Assembly: GCA_028564675.1 (NCBI GenBank)
Contig: JAOVVO010000028.1
Span: forward strand, 62,001-126,000
From: Onchocerca lupi
Lineage: Eukaryota; Nematoda; Chromadorea; Rhabditida; Onchocercidae
Direction of reading: 5' to 3'
DNA: 64,000 bases
Part shown: positions 41,701-54,803 of the stretch, in pieces
Layout of the letters: each line of letters starts with the position of its first letter
Numbering within the stretch: position 1 is the first letter of the stretch
Notes under the pieces: generated by a model
What the model was told of the DNA's origin: nothing
Databases searched by the model: none
What the model saw: the letters and a program-made list of their open reading frames with translations, nothing else
Position numbers and translations under genes: made by a program

Positions 41701-44700
41701 TCCAGTTCATCTTAATAACTCGATTTTCTACGTCATAATTTCCAATCAATACTTTGGGTCTAACCAGCCACCATTCAATGAGCAATGGTAATTCCCCATA
41801 TTCATCACACGGCAAAATTGCTGTTTCTCCATAAGGAACTCTTAAAATATATTTGGCATTTCGCTCAACTCGTTTCAAAATACCTGAAATATTTCACAAA
41901 AAGTTCAAAACATAAAAGTTGAAAGCAGTTTTTGAGGTTTAATCTTTCAACCAATTCTTTTAATCTCTTCTACGTATTATTTTTTTAATCTCTTTTATTA
42001 AAGTTTCAATACGTAATAACCAATTTTCAAAAATGCATACATCCCAATGTTCTAGCGCTTTATTTGGTAAAGACAAATTTAAATCTTCATCAGCAATTAC
42101 TTTAAATCACTGGTTATCTACCAATCAATGTTTTTGCCGGATGAATCGTTATGGAAGGAGGTAAAAAATGACGGAAATGAAATAATTACATGAATTTAAC
42201 TCAAGTTACAAATCTTGATTTGAAATTTCATTGTTATTTAGAATAACAAACCTATAGAACAATTATTCGGCAAATCATTTACACAATTCATCTGTGGTCG
42301 CAGTTTAAAAGGTAGCATTTCTCTCCATTTGTTGAGACAATTATCACAGCTCCAATTATTTGGCAGCATTTCAATGAAATGAAGATTTTTTGCACTGAAA
42401 AGATAACAGAAATTAGATGACAAGACGTTGCTGCAAATTCTATAGCGTTTTTTACCATACACTTCGCAACAATTTGGTCTGAGCAGAGTATGATAATTTA
42501 TTGATTGATGAAGCAATTGGTTGAAAGATTAAACTATTCCAATAGTAATAACTCGATAGAAAAGTGATGTCAAGCATAAAAGACAATAGCTTAATATCTT
42601 AATTTAAAATTCCAGAGGACAAAGAATATACAAAGAACCTTTTGAAGAAATCTTGTGGTAGATATCTCACTGCTGTATTTGTTAAGCGGAAATCTCTTAT
42701 TCTCATGGGTAACGTACCAACAATGCTATGTAATCGAAAATTGTTCCTTAAGTCCAGCTGCAATTAACCCAAAGAACATTATATAGAGTATAGATTTGGA
42801 GAATACCAAAAATTTCTTGAATTAATGGAATTTGAAACAGTTACGATATTTACGAAAATAGCGGAACATAAATATAATTTAAGAAACTAATGGGATTATT
42901 CGTCCTAGCTGGAAAAAGGGTTCATTTGCAGGGTCGAACTGAAGAGAATCAGAGAAAGAGAGAAATCCGGAAAGAAATTTCTAAATAAAAAGATAAGAAA
43001 CTTGTGAACCTTTCCACAAAATTACAATGAAAAATAAATATATTTGAACAAAAAAGGAATAGATCCAAAAAGTTATCCCTTCAAATGAAGCAATAGTTCA
43101 AACTATTGCTTTTGCAAACAGATATTTTAGAATATTGTTCACGTTAATAGATATCAAGAGTCAAAATATTATTAGCGGATCGTAATATGTATATTGAAAA
43201 ATGCAGAGTGTAAGTCAAAGTTTAATTAAAAAACTAGTAAAATCATTTAATTTCAATAAAATTTAATAGGTGAAATAAAATGAAGATAAGTTCATTTTGA
43301 GAAAAACAGAGACAAACCTTTTGCAGCGAAGGCAGGTTAAGCGAATCAAAATCGACAAAAGTTAATCTATTGTACTGCAATGACAGGTGCCGTAAATTTG
43401 ATGAAATGGATAATGGCAAAAGTGTTAATCCACAATTATCCATATTCAAAAGAGATAATTGAGGATTTTGGGAAAGTGAGGGAAATCGTTCCATTGAAGG
43501 ATTATTCGATAAATTTAAATCTTCTAATAAAAATGGCCATTCACCATGAATTCGAGTTAATCTATTTGAGGATAGATCTAGCGACACTGCATTTGGCACC
43601 ATGGATAATTCTAAAATCTGAAAAACTGACAGTCTTTCGATATTCAAAAGTTATATCCTAATATTCCAAGTTACACATTGTAAGTTGATAAGTGGGGCTA
43701 AATAATATTTGAGACTAAAATGAGATTAAATTAGAGACAGAACTGTAACTATGACGGAAAAGCGAGAGTCGAAGGAAAAGATATGTAAAAAAGATGCAAG
43801 GATTGAGAGATATGGGTAGGATCGGATCGTGAGTCTACGAACTGATTGAAATAAAAACCAAATTATAAGAAGTAAACTGAAATTATTTTTCTCATTAACA
43901 TCGACTTGAAGATGATATACATGGATTACGAACTGTGAAATTATAGAAATCGCTATCTACTACTATGTTTATTATTCACATATAATAAATCAAACGTTTA
44001 AAAATCAAATTTCTGATGGAAATCCGGAAACAAATGAATTAAAAAAATTGACAATAATTCACTTGATTAGATGATAAATTGAGATGTTGCAATTTGTTGA
44101 TTATACACTGGTGAGTATCAGACAATTTGGAGAACCAATTATGGGATAAATCAACTATTTGTAACGACGATAGCTGATTCAAAGTTTCACAAATTTCATT
44201 CCAATTCCATAAATGATTGCGGCTTAGATTCAGGACACGCAAACTTTGCAAAGAATCCGAAGCAAATAGAGAAAGCTGTTGTATATTACAATCATGGACT
44301 GCAATACTGCGCAATGAAGTAAAATTTGAGAATACATGCAGATTGAGATGCTTCTGCAAAACGTAATCAGTGATTTAATCAAGTGCTTCATTATTTTAAA
44401 ATAGCTGTTGTCTTATTTTCACTGAGACAACTTCAATACCAATGCTACATTGTCGCTATCACGACTAATAATTCCAAAATTTTAACAAAACTTCAGAAAT
44501 AGATATCATATGAACTTGAAACCGATAGTGGTTGTATTATTTCACAGATCAATAAACTCCAATTGCAATTTAAATAGAGTAAAAAAATAGACAACTTGAG
44601 AGCATTCAGTGAACGAAATGTTGTGAGCATCAGGTACTAGTTTGAAAATATGCTGATTAAGACTGGCGGGTTCGACATCAATACATGTTATGCTACCGTT

Positions 44701-44796
44701 TCCACAAATACATCCATATTTTCTGCATGGATTATCGACTAGTAATGTTGCCTGAATATTAGCTAAGAATGTCACAAATATCATTAAAGAACGCAT
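38767..44796 (-). CDS. LRR-Ig transmembrane receptor with repeated coiled-coil tail (IGLR-like)
   Basis: Single-pass cell-surface protein. Exons: 44796-44596, 44353-44063, 43617-43318, 42757-42639, 42394-42252, 41883-41597, 41287-41104, 40981-40857, 40636-40517, 40007-39810, 39329-39108, 38880-38767; 2304 bases, 767 aa, phases all consistent. Residues 1-20 are a signal peptide (MIFVTFLANIQA). An LRR N-cap with four cysteines follows (PCRKYGCICGN). Leucine-rich repeats occupy about 65-300 (VLNLSRNHL, IVDLSHNWF, SLDLSSNRL, HLSLQYNRL). An LRR C-cap (WSCDNC ... MNC ... NNC) covers ~315-350. One Ig domain at ~352-447 has TAILPC and ERYRCVVSN as its cysteine pair. The membrane span is ~472-495. The tail holds related helical segments (see findings) and a Ser-rich end. 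The order LRR-Ig-TM matches C. elegans IGLR and vertebrate LRIG/LRRN-type proteins; which nematode gene it is orthologous to cannot be settled here. A TTTTCAG acceptor at 44838 precedes the start. Confidence 0.88.
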
Positions 44797-45878
44797 TTTA
44801 GAAAAAATGATTTTTTCCAATAAATCGTGCAATTAATCTGAAAATTCTTAGTTGACATTTCGGATTATTGACAAATTTCTCGAATTTCGATCTCGAAAAA
44901 ACATGAAAATTGGGGTTCTGCTGATAGAAAATTTTGTAAAAATGATTTTAAACCCTAGAAGTAGTCCACCTGAATATATAACCTTTTCTCTATCGGGATA
45001 AGAGCTCGTCTCATTTCGATGATAGACTTCGTCAATGCAGAAAACTATAGATATCAGCAAACGATATACTATGACGAATGTTGCGATATGCATTCTGTTC
45101 TTCTTCGAATTCTTTTCTCGGTTAAGAATAGATGCAGCACGATTATGCAAGCATGCAGTAGCTATAGCTCTAAAATGACAGCAATTTCAGCTTAGCTCTT
45201 AAAATGGTCCTTATCCATACATATATCTGGAAATAGGAGCATGTACTGCATGGCCAAGTAGAATATGAGATAAGGCTAGGTCAGCCGTTCACATTAAAAA
45301 AGAAAACATAAACTGGAAAACTGATATCAACGAACTTCGACCTCAATCTCCATTTGCAAATAAAACTTCGATTTCACGTTTCATGAATTGTTGCATGTTA
45401 AATTGTTGTCATCATTTTCTCTTCCGACTACCCATTTTAAATTATTTCTCCATTTCTTTAAATCTGTATCTCTCTTATTCTCCGCATTGTTTCTCAGGTG
45501 ATACTTGACGATGGGTTTACCTGTCTGAAAAACTGTCATTTTTCTTTAAATACGAATCTATATATGTCATGTTTAAATGTGGTCTAAGATTCTATGCTCC
45601 AATCCTTAATGATCCGACAATAATTCTTGGTGACCCGGGAACCTGAAATTCAAACCATGGTTTTTCTCATTATTACTCATAAAACAATTGAGCAGAGTTA
45701 GAGAAATTTTCTGCGAGATGATGATGGCGGAGCTAGGCGAGTTTCTACATCTGCCAATATCAGGAAATGCGAATAAGCGGAAAGTGCTTACATTATTGTG
45801 TGAATAAGAGATAATTCATGGAATCGAGTGAGAGATTGATTTATGCACTTTCGGACATTTGTCCATCTGTTTCAGATC
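44797..45878. promoter_or_regulatory. Head-to-head promoter region, LRR-Ig receptor and S18A
   Basis: The receptor (minus) and mrps-18A (plus) start codons face away from each other across 1.08 kb, so both promoters must lie here or share elements. Trans-splice-like acceptors end at 44838 (minus) and 45875 (plus). No TATA-like or named factor site can be assigned with confidence in such AT-rich DNA. Confidence 0.55.
44848..45150 (-). other. Open frame upstream of the receptor, doubtful
   Basis: A 100-codon open frame whose internal methionine (about residue 20) begins a hydrophobic, signal-like stretch (MHIATFVIVYRLLISIVFC). A possible donor (TCAG|GTGGAC) follows near 44972. No acceptor in a compatible phase joins it to the receptor's first exon, since that acceptor is followed by TAA in phase 1. 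It may be an upstream leader exon, a tiny secreted peptide gene or chance. Confidence 0.2.
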
Positions 45879-47061
45879 ATGTTGTGTATGTTAAAGCCAC
45901 ACAACTTGTTAGCAGGATCTTCTGGACAAATTTCTTGTTGGCCCAGACAGTTTGTCACGACTTCGACTGTCTTCAAGAAGAAAAGTAAGTAGATATTTTA
46001 CTTTAATGTTATCAGTGTTATCACCAACGACTATCGTTTTCAGAATACTCTTTTCGTTGTTTCATATGGCATAATTTTATTAGATATTTCAGCCTTTTAC
46101 TAGGAAATTGTTAGTGATAAAAAAGTTTTAAAGAAGACTAGCAATTTTCAGTTGGTACGAAACTTGATGGAGATACGACGATTGTTGAAGTTGTGGACGT
46201 TCCTGACACAGATGACCGCAAAGTGCTGCAACACAGCCCGGAAACTTGTACATTATGCACTTGTAATGTTCCCGTCAAAGTAATTTCTTTACCAAAAATT
46301 TCTGCAACTTTTCAAGGGAACGCTCTGTACTTTAATATTGAATTCTAAACAATGTGCTTGCAGATCCGTTATTCGGATGTATTAATTTTGGAGCAATTTA
46401 TGCGGGAAGATGGAACCGTGCTTCCGAAAGCACTTACTGGTTTGTGCAAGAAACAGCAACAAAGGATTGAACGTTGTGTTATGCAGGTACTTTACAATAT
46501 AAAGACCATCATGGTTAAGTCCTGGATAAAAAACTTTCAGCCGTAATTTTCACTGAGAAAGACTAGTATTCAATATGTTGAAAAAAATCCACTCTTTTTA
46601 CTGAAGCAAACTTGCAGGCTCATTGGGCTGGCCTTTTTCCAGACAAAACGACTGCTGATTTTGACCGTTCGGGATATAAACGATTCGCGAGGTCTTGTTC
46701 ATCTTTTTTTTTTTCCGTTTTTTTGCCTTAAAATTTTTTGTAAGAGTAGTCAGATTTAAGTCTGCCTTTGATATATTGTTTTTAGTATAAAATTTTTTAG
46801 TGATTTTTGTGGATTTTTTATTTGATCTACAGATCATTTGTAGATTCTTATATGCGACCAAATAGATATTTTAGTAAGTTATTTACTAAAATGGCATTCA
46901 GCAAATGATCTATATAAGATGTAAGTGTGATTTATATCAGATTATATAGGTATTGGAACGATGACATGGATATATATCGAATGAAAGAAGACGTGGTTCC
47001 AGGCTCATGGTATTATGTTAAACGGTATAACACACGTGGAATCAATTTTAAAAAGAATTGA
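45879..47061 (+). CDS. mrps-18A: Mitochondrial small-subunit ribosomal protein S18A
   Basis: Nuclear-encoded bS18-family protein of the mitochondrial ribosome. Exons: 45879-45984, 46152-46279, 46364-46486, 46618-46691, 46950-47061; 543 bases, 180 aa, phases consistent. The first ~33 residues are basic and lack acids (PRQFVTTSTVFKKK), fitting a mitochondrial presequence. The S18 core runs from TCTLCTCNV (C68, C71, C73) through IRYSDVLILEQFM, LPKALTGLCKKQQQRIERCV and QAHWAGLFP, the same order as in human MRPS18A. The C-terminal ~45 residues extend beyond the bacterial-type S18 core, as in the mitochondrial paralogue. ATG 45879 lies three bases past a TTTCAG acceptor, suggesting trans-splicing; a second in-frame ATG at 45888 is an alternative. 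It is the only plus-strand gene in the window. Confidence 0.92.
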
Positions 47062-48133
47062 AGTTTCTGATGTATTTTAAAAAAATGTAAGTTTTTAAAA
47101 ATTTAAATTAAGATCTGAGAAATGGAGAGGAATGTTCAGAGATCTTCTATGATTTTTTGGGTCGAGAACGATTCACTTAATTTGAATGGGAATAGAAATA
47201 ATACAAAAATCATTATAAATTATTCTTTAGTGATTTTGCCTTACAACTCATTGTTTTAAAATATTCTTCGATGATAGTTCCATTCGTTATTATAGGTGAT
47301 TGCGGTTTTGTATTAATGATGCAACATGTTGGAATTAATACGAATAATATTTCATTATCTACAGAGTCTCTGTTTTCTGTAGTTTGTTCATTCCTAGTCG
47401 AATGAACAAAGCTGTTTATAATATAGCACAGTTGTTGAAACTGATCAGCAAGATATGAATTTCCATAGCTTGCTGGATTTTTGCCTTATGATTTGATAAT
47501 TGACCGCTTGGGTTTTAAACCTAAAGGTCAATTAGGTCATTTTTCTCATTTCTCTGTTTAGTGCATTACTGACTTTTCCTTTTATGATTTTTATTTTGTT
47601 GTTAATAAAAATGTAAGCAATATATTTATTACCATAGAATTCAGTTGACAAATACAACAGCAGCACTAAATGTACAAGATTTTCATTTTTCACTAATCAA
47701 TATTTCTTTCTTTGAAGTTCAGGAGCATATTATATCTTGTCAGTCTCGATTTTAAATTCCCAACTTTTCATAGCTTAGGTAGCATATCCTTAAGATGAAA
47801 TTAATTAATTCTGTCAACGTTGTTGTATCATAAACGCCTACAAAATGTAAAATTTTCCTGAACTTTCTTCCTTGATTTAACTCTCGATAGCCTGATTGGG
47901 ATAGGCGTTGTTGGTAAAAGTACCACTTTGGGTCAGTGAAATGATGCAATATAATATATCATATTCCAGAATTAAATTGCAAGTTTTGGTTCTCATTCGG
48001 TTGAACGAATTATCTCTAATATTTTAAGAATTCAAAGAAATTTAGAAAATGCATCACATTTGTTTAAATTTTACAGGATTATTGTAGACCGAATCACGAA
48101 TTGCAGAAAAGAACGCTTTGACCTAATTTCGTT
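47062..48133. other. Convergent 3' region between mrps-18A and Engrailed
   Basis: About 1.07 kb holding the 3' UTRs of two genes that converge. The minus-strand open frame at 47752-47949 has no supporting similarity. A minus-strand AATAAA near 47632 could end the Engrailed transcript. Confidence 0.5.
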
Positions 48134-51100
48134 CTAACGTTGGTTGAATATTGGCATCGATGTATGATTGTAAAGTCCCTGAGCCATCAAATGCAGGGCC
48201 AATACAGGTCGATGTCCAGATGCTTTCTTCAGTTTTGCTCGTTTATTCTATAAATCAACAAAAATCTTTTTCGTTGGATGATAAAAATTGGTTATATTTC
48301 AAATGCAAAAGATATTTCGAATTCTTAAAGCTGTATTCAAACTTGCGATTCTAAAACATGAGTGCTTGAACTGATTTTTAAAAGATTTACACTTTTTTGT
48401 TAAAAATTTTTCTATCAAATTTCGTGAAATTCTGGAATCATCCCTTTATTTTCTTGATAATAATAAAATAGATTATGTATCGATCTTATCAATAAATAGC
48501 ACCTAAGAAGTGATTTAGTGTAAGGGTTGTAAATTAATAAATCAGATTGATCCGTTTAGTGAAGACAAAATACATTTGTACATAATCATGAATTTTAAAT
48601 TCTGTAACTCTATGAGAAAATGATGAATGGATTTTAAAGATTTAGATTAAAAAATATTTTGGTGTTTAACGGCAAAATGATGCAATCTACTGAAAGAATA
48701 ATTGGAGTTGGTCGAAAATTTTCAAAGTAAAAGGAGATTTTGAATTTTCTTGAGCCAGAAGTAATTTAGTATTGAATTTGGTTTGTAAAATTACTTCAGC
48801 ATCCAATATTCTGTAGCTATGGGAAAATTTAAACAAAATTCGATGAAAGGATTGGAATTACAAAAACTTCAAATTGAATTGACCATTCATTACATTAAAA
48901 AACTTCTCTCCTTCTCCTATTGAATAACGAATGTCAGCTCAATAAGTTGAAAGTAATAGCGATGGTAATATCATGCAAATATTTCGAACTTTTTGATATA
49001 AATTGTAAGTTCCAGGATATATATCTGATTTGTAGATTTTCTCGAGCAGAGTCTGAATCTCAGAAGAATTCAGTGACATTCCCAAACTTTTGAAAACCAT
49101 GTAATTCCTCAGTAAAAAACTTTGATTGTGTTGGAAGTAAACTGTAGCTTAGTTTTCTGCTTTAATCCGCTAAAATAATCTACCTAATTTTTACATTTTT
49201 TCCAACAAAGCCTGAATGTCTGGACAACTCATCAAATGACTCTTCAATGAAATTCCGTTAGTTTCGAAGATGTCTAATGGTAATCATCATAATGACATGT
49301 AGTACTGGGTAGTAAACATAATGAACGGGTTATATCGTGTCAACAAGGACGGCAAAACTATTTTATCGCTCAATCAGAGCTCAGTATCATCGTCTCCTTT
49401 CCGCCAAAAGATTGCAGCGATAGATAGTCTAGTCATTTTGCACCTTGTTATTACTTACCAATTAATATTTCTTTCTCATAACTATCATTAGACAAGCAAT
49501 TATTCATAACGGTATGATTTCAAGAATGTTGAGAAACTAAGAAATTGATAGGTGAGGTTGGACCTTAAAAAGTAATTTTTAAGGTATAGGATCAAACCAG
49601 TGATACAGAGATGGTCATAATGTGTCAGTAAACAAGTATGAATTAAAAATCAACTCTAGAAACTAACAGAGAAGTGTTGGGTAAAAAGACACATTTTTTA
49701 AAAATTCAAAAGTGCAAAGAATTATTAAACTCTTTAGATTTCCATCTAAAAAGAATCCGTGAAATAAAAATAAATGAGAAAAATCATAACTATACGAGAA
49801 TTTAACTGATTTAATTTTAAATGTAATATCTGTTGATTCTGTTGGTAATAAGTAAAGTCCAAGAACTCTTCTATGAATAGCTTGTTGTATGAATAAATAT
49901 CTGATAATAAAAGTACAGAATTGTTTGGACAAATAAACAGGAGAAAATTACTGAAGCTTTCATTGATAGTCATACTGATGCTGATAGATTGTTAAGCGTG
50001 ATTAAACGAAGTAATTAAAGTCATTACGAAATGAAATTATTTTTGCATTTTATTACAAAGGAATCAATAAAATCTTGGCGGAAATTTCATTTACTAATTG
50101 AAGAATTAAATTACAATTATAGGAGGGAAAAAGGTACGTGAAAAAGATAAAGATATAAATCAACAGCAAACGAAAAAAATGAGAAATTGATGAATAGCAT
50201 TTTCGGGTTGCTCTTTGAGGAGAAGAAAGTTAACATGAACAACTACATAATCCAAAAGACAAGTTCCAGAGAGGAAATTAATTTCAGAATCGAGTATACA
50301 TCGATTACTGCCCGTAGCGGCAATTTTAGAGAAACACAGTTGCGAGATTCGATTGCCTGATAATAAATAAATTCATCTAAAACGGTATTTGATGATTACA
50401 GAGCTTATACGGAGACAGCAGACAGATCTTTGCCTCTTTCCGCACTTCCATATGTCATCCCCTTTCCGAATTTAGTTCATCCACATTTTTCAGAACGGAA
50501 TTGCGGGCTCGAAAAACGTATGAGATAATTTCAGAATCAATCGAAAAGGATTTAGAGAGATATTCTTTTCATTGTTGCACTTGAAGTGATATTTTTCTAG
50601 TTCTCTTTACTCCTTCAGGATCTAAGTTTTAAAATTTTGAAAAATGTCAAAGCAGGAGGACACTGTGAAATGATGTAAAACTGGTAATATAATAATAAAA
50701 TGACTGCTGATAACATCACCATCATCATTAAAATTATTCCCATTGTGTGCACAAATACATGATGATGATAATCCATTGCGTTTTAATGGATTTTTTGAAA
50801 TTTGTATTAATATGATGATCAGGTAATCGATCTTCTACACTCTTTATGTCCATCTGTTTTGCTTTTTACTATCTGTCTGATACGCACTTCCTATCTACCG
50901 TTCATAAGTGATATTTTACCGTAATTTTAAAACAAATACATTTATAAAAACAAATGGATGGATGCGGCGCAATTGGACAAAAGGAAAAAAATATAAGAAA
51001 ATCAAAGTCGGTGAACTAATTTTATTTCGCTTTTCTTGAAAAATGTTCGAAAGCCATTGATAGCGATCAAATGTTTTTCGCTCTTAGATGCTTACTGTAA

Positions 51101-53530
51101 ACATAAAGTTAGGTGGTTCGATTTACCCTAAATGTTATGTTTTATCAAAAAGAATGGTTGACATGGTGATTGTCATTTTCTGCTCTATTTTTCATTTAAT
51201 TTGAAAAACATCAAATAACTACTCTGATGATTTAGTTGGAAAAACTCAGTGATGAACTTTGACCCAAAGAATAGTTTTGAAATAGATGAGGGCTATGTTC
51301 GAGAACAAGCCTTCGATATGTTAAAAGTTCATACTTTTGTACTTTCAACTCTATTCTCTATTTTATCAAATCTTCACAAGAAAAAATCATATCTTCGCCT
51401 TCCGGAAAAAGCATTTACATCTCCGGAATTCACTCCCATTCATACATCAATTTCTCTCCTTCTTCATCTCCCTTATTCGAATTTTTTTCTTCTTCATGCA
51501 CCTGTTTTTTATTTCCCACTAATTTTAAAAAATTTAAAATGTCCACCTGATCGAATACAAAGTTTGAAAGAGAAATGAGGAAGAACACGTCAGCATTTAT
51601 CACACATTCTCTTTCCAGTTTGGTACTTTTTCAACAAAATGCACATTATCGAAGAAATATCAAAACGAACATTAGAGAACAGAAAATTTAAATTTTTCAT
51701 CGCACTGCAAGTCAAACATTAATTAATTTCTGCAGTTGGGCGATGAGATTATGAAAAGGCGAAATCAAATTCTTTTATTTAGAAAAAATTCACTTATTTT
51801 GAAAAGTATGAATTCAAATACTCTTCCTGTTAATGATTAAGGTATTATAGTTTTATAAGATCACTTTTTGAACAAATTAGCCATCAGTTCTATATAAAAC
51901 CATGTTTATTTTCAAAAACGAAAAAAGCTTTTTTAAAATGAGTATGAACCAACCTGAAACCATATTTTGATCTGTGATTCGTTCAAGCCAAGTTCATGGG
52001 CCAATTCCTGACGCCGTTTCTCTGTGAGATATCGGTTATCCATAAATTGTTGCTTCAATCGTTCCAATTGTTCAGCAGTAAATGCTGTCCTTGGTCGTTT
52101 CTCATCATCATTGAGATTTGTTTCTTTTCGTTTTGTGCGGCGTGACCTCGGCCCTAAAATAAATTGAATTCACAAAAATAGCTTTGTGAGGTCAAACCGA
52201 AAAATTATGAATTTTCATGCTTAACTTGACAATTCCATAGAAATGTAAAATACAGAATAAATCTCAATATATATATACAAACGATGCATAAGTCGCTGGC
52301 CCATGGAAATTAGTAATTTTTCGATTAAAATCGATCAAAATTGCCTCTTTTTTTTTCATCAATGATCCATCATGAATAGATGGTGATTATAACATGTGAT
52401 AATTGTATTTATAACCATGAAATAATTTTGATGAATGAATGAATGAGTGGGATGATGCAAACTGTGCACGCAAATTAGCGTGCATGCCAAGAAGGAGCAT
52501 GAGAATGATAGGAAAGTTATGCAATCATACACCCAACTCTTTTTTACCGATTGTTATCTAATAGTTAAGGAAAAAAAGCAAAAATACGTCTACTTGCAAT
52601 TTTTAAGATTTCTAACAGAGTACATGATGAGATAATTTTGAATAAATACTTATCACTTGCTTGAAATTGATCTGTCTATTCTTATTTTAAAAGTTTTTCC
52701 AGAATTACCTGAACTTGGTCGATCGGAATATCGGGTACAATAAATCCAGGCTGGGAATACTGTATTCATATTGTCCGGTGTTGTTGATGCACATGGTTTT
52801 GAAACTGTCTCATGCTGTTGAAAAAAAAAATATGTACATGTAGTTTTGTGTAGCATCCACATAATCTTCAGAATAGTAATTTTTCTCATAGGAAGCTTAA
52901 TTGGTCACCCATTTTACAGAAAATTATATATGTTTATTTACAGCTTATCTCTACAGCATATTTAATCTTTCTTGGTCCAGGAAGTAAAGAATCCCGAGAA
53001 GTCTTGAAAAAGAGAGAACAAATCTGTAAAATGGCCAAGATCTGAAGAAAAAGTGAAATGTCAGGTGAAGAAATATTTCCTAAGAATTATAATTGCAATA
53101 ATGAGAGAGTATAATTGAGAGTAAAAGGGAAGGTGACATTGGAAATGATATGAAATAATGTCAGGAGGATTAAGAGAAATAGTTTAATCAGGATTAGCAC
53201 AAAACAATGACGATTGAACGACAAATGCCAAGTAAATGAAACAATAATTTAAAAGTTAGATGGATTTTTGCAAATTTCATTCAATCATTTTTGTTTATAA
53301 GAATTAGAGCGAAAAAGATATTTTAATTTCTTGGCAGCCAAATCCATTCAAACAAAATATGCTGTTTTTTAAAACGGAAATACTCTTACCTTACCAAAAT
53401 CTGGTCGCAAAATATTTTGTATAGAGAATTTTAGTTTGGAACTCATTTGATAATTCTGCGATTCTGTACTACGAAGTGATAGCTCCGGTGAAGAGAGGCC
53501 TTCAGAAATCGAATCTGAGGCACCATCCAT
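48134..53530 (-). CDS. ceh-16: Engrailed-class homeodomain transcription factor
   Basis: DNA-binding developmental regulator and repressor. Exons: 53530-53390, 52814-52709, 52153-51954, 48247-48134; 561 bases, 186 aa, all phases consistent. The Groucho-binding EH1 motif is FSIQNILRPDFG (35-46). EH2/EH3-type sequence precedes the homeodomain (FPAWIYCTRYSDRPSSGPRS). The homeodomain is ~99-158 (EKRPRTAFTAEQLERLKQQF; NRYLTEKRRQEL; ELGLNESQIKIWFQ|NKRAKLKK). EH5 follows (LALHLMAQGLYNHT). The homeobox is split right after WFQ by a 3.7 kb intron, far longer than others here. The ATG abuts a TTACTTAG acceptor. Exon 1 ends in two overlapping donors (G|GTAAG|GTAAGA) and exon 2 has two acceptors 10 bases apart; I chose the pair giving DFGKHETVSK. 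The protein is short for the family but complete. Confidence 0.96.
48248..51953 (-). other. 3.7 kb intron inside the Engrailed homeobox
   Basis: Bounded by the donor after TGGTTTCAG (51954) and the TTTATAG acceptor before the last exon (48247). No other exon recognised on either strand; open frames at 49663-49973 (minus) and 51249-51578 (plus) have no family similarity. Its size makes it a candidate home for enhancers, which is inference. Confidence 0.75.
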
Positions 53531-54716
53531 CTAAGTAATAGAACAATTGGACGATGCATAGCTGGATAGGGTTACAGAATTAATTGTTTCTGATGAATAT
53601 TCATTTAATCAATGGTATTTTGACCAGTTAATTTCAGACTTTTTCATGACTCCATATTCGTAGGCAATAATCAGTTTTGTTTGATGACATTTGCATATTT
53701 GGTTTTTGCGCATATAATTTAATTCCTCTCATCCCTATTTAAGTAATCATGAAATATGCAAATTTATGAAAAATTAAACCTCAGCATCGAAGAAAAGAAA
53801 AAGTTTTATTTGTCTGCAAATTTAGCGGTAAAGTGAGAGTTCTCGTTGCTGGCAAGAATTTTGCTCCTTTTTCTCTTTTTTCTGTCAGCCTTTAGTGATG
53901 AACTATTGCGGCAGCCATCGTTATTTCGAATCAAAATTTGATGTTTATCTAAATTTGTATACTAATTTCGGCATTTCTTTTTTCCATAAATCGTTCGGAA
54001 AAATTCACAGATAATGATGCAAACAATTTACGAGTTAATTTGCAATAAAACAAAAGAGAAAAAAATAGAAATTGATAAAGCATCCACTGAGCAAAGAACT
54101 TAAGATTCGATAATATAATTTTCGCATTTTCTTAAGCTTTCAAATCTCTGCCTAATGGTAATTTAATTGCAAAATTCTTATGTTATCAAATCAATGGGTC
54201 AAGACAAAACTTCATACAATTATTATTCAATTTTCTTGAAAATAAAAGTTTCGCAAATAAAAATATACAAATTCTAGTTTTTGTAATTTCATGAGGAAAG
54301 AATTCAGCCGTAGGTATAGTTGCTTCATCTACATAATTCCACTGCCTATCGTAATTTTTAGTAGATAATATGAGTCATAATCATACAAAGGCAGGTAATG
54401 GAATAGTTTTATCACCTTAGGTGCAATACTCGCTAGCCTAGTTGATTTGATAAGCTATTCAAAATGATGATAACAGTGTTCCCGCTTCTTTCTTCCTTTA
54501 TATGCTTTTTGGAATATTTTTCGATTCCTTTTCCTCCTTTCTTCCATCAAAAAAATATTCCCTTTTTCTCGAAAAATTCTTCCCTTAGCTGTCTACCATA
54601 TGAGGATATGGAATCTATCATGGAGACTGTACAAATTCTGAATTTAATCATAGCTGCAGCAACAAAAAAAGTGATCATAATGAAATAAGAAGAAAACGGT
54701 GGCTATCTTGATGATA

Positions 54717-54803
54717 AAATTGATAATAATTGTAACAAATTGGTACTGATAACTGTAATGATTATAATATCATAATGACAAAATTGATAATAGTCGTAAC
54801 AAA
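54717..54803. repeat. Two-copy imperfect direct repeat
   Basis: AAAATTGATAATAATTGTAA at 54717 recurs as AAAATTGATAATAGTCGTAA about 63 bases later, both followed by CAAA. Confidence 0.6.

Noticed and set aside
45879..53530. Operon organisation
   Set aside because: Same-strand neighbours are kilobases apart and S18A points the other way; nematode operon genes are usually about 100-1000 bases apart on one strand.
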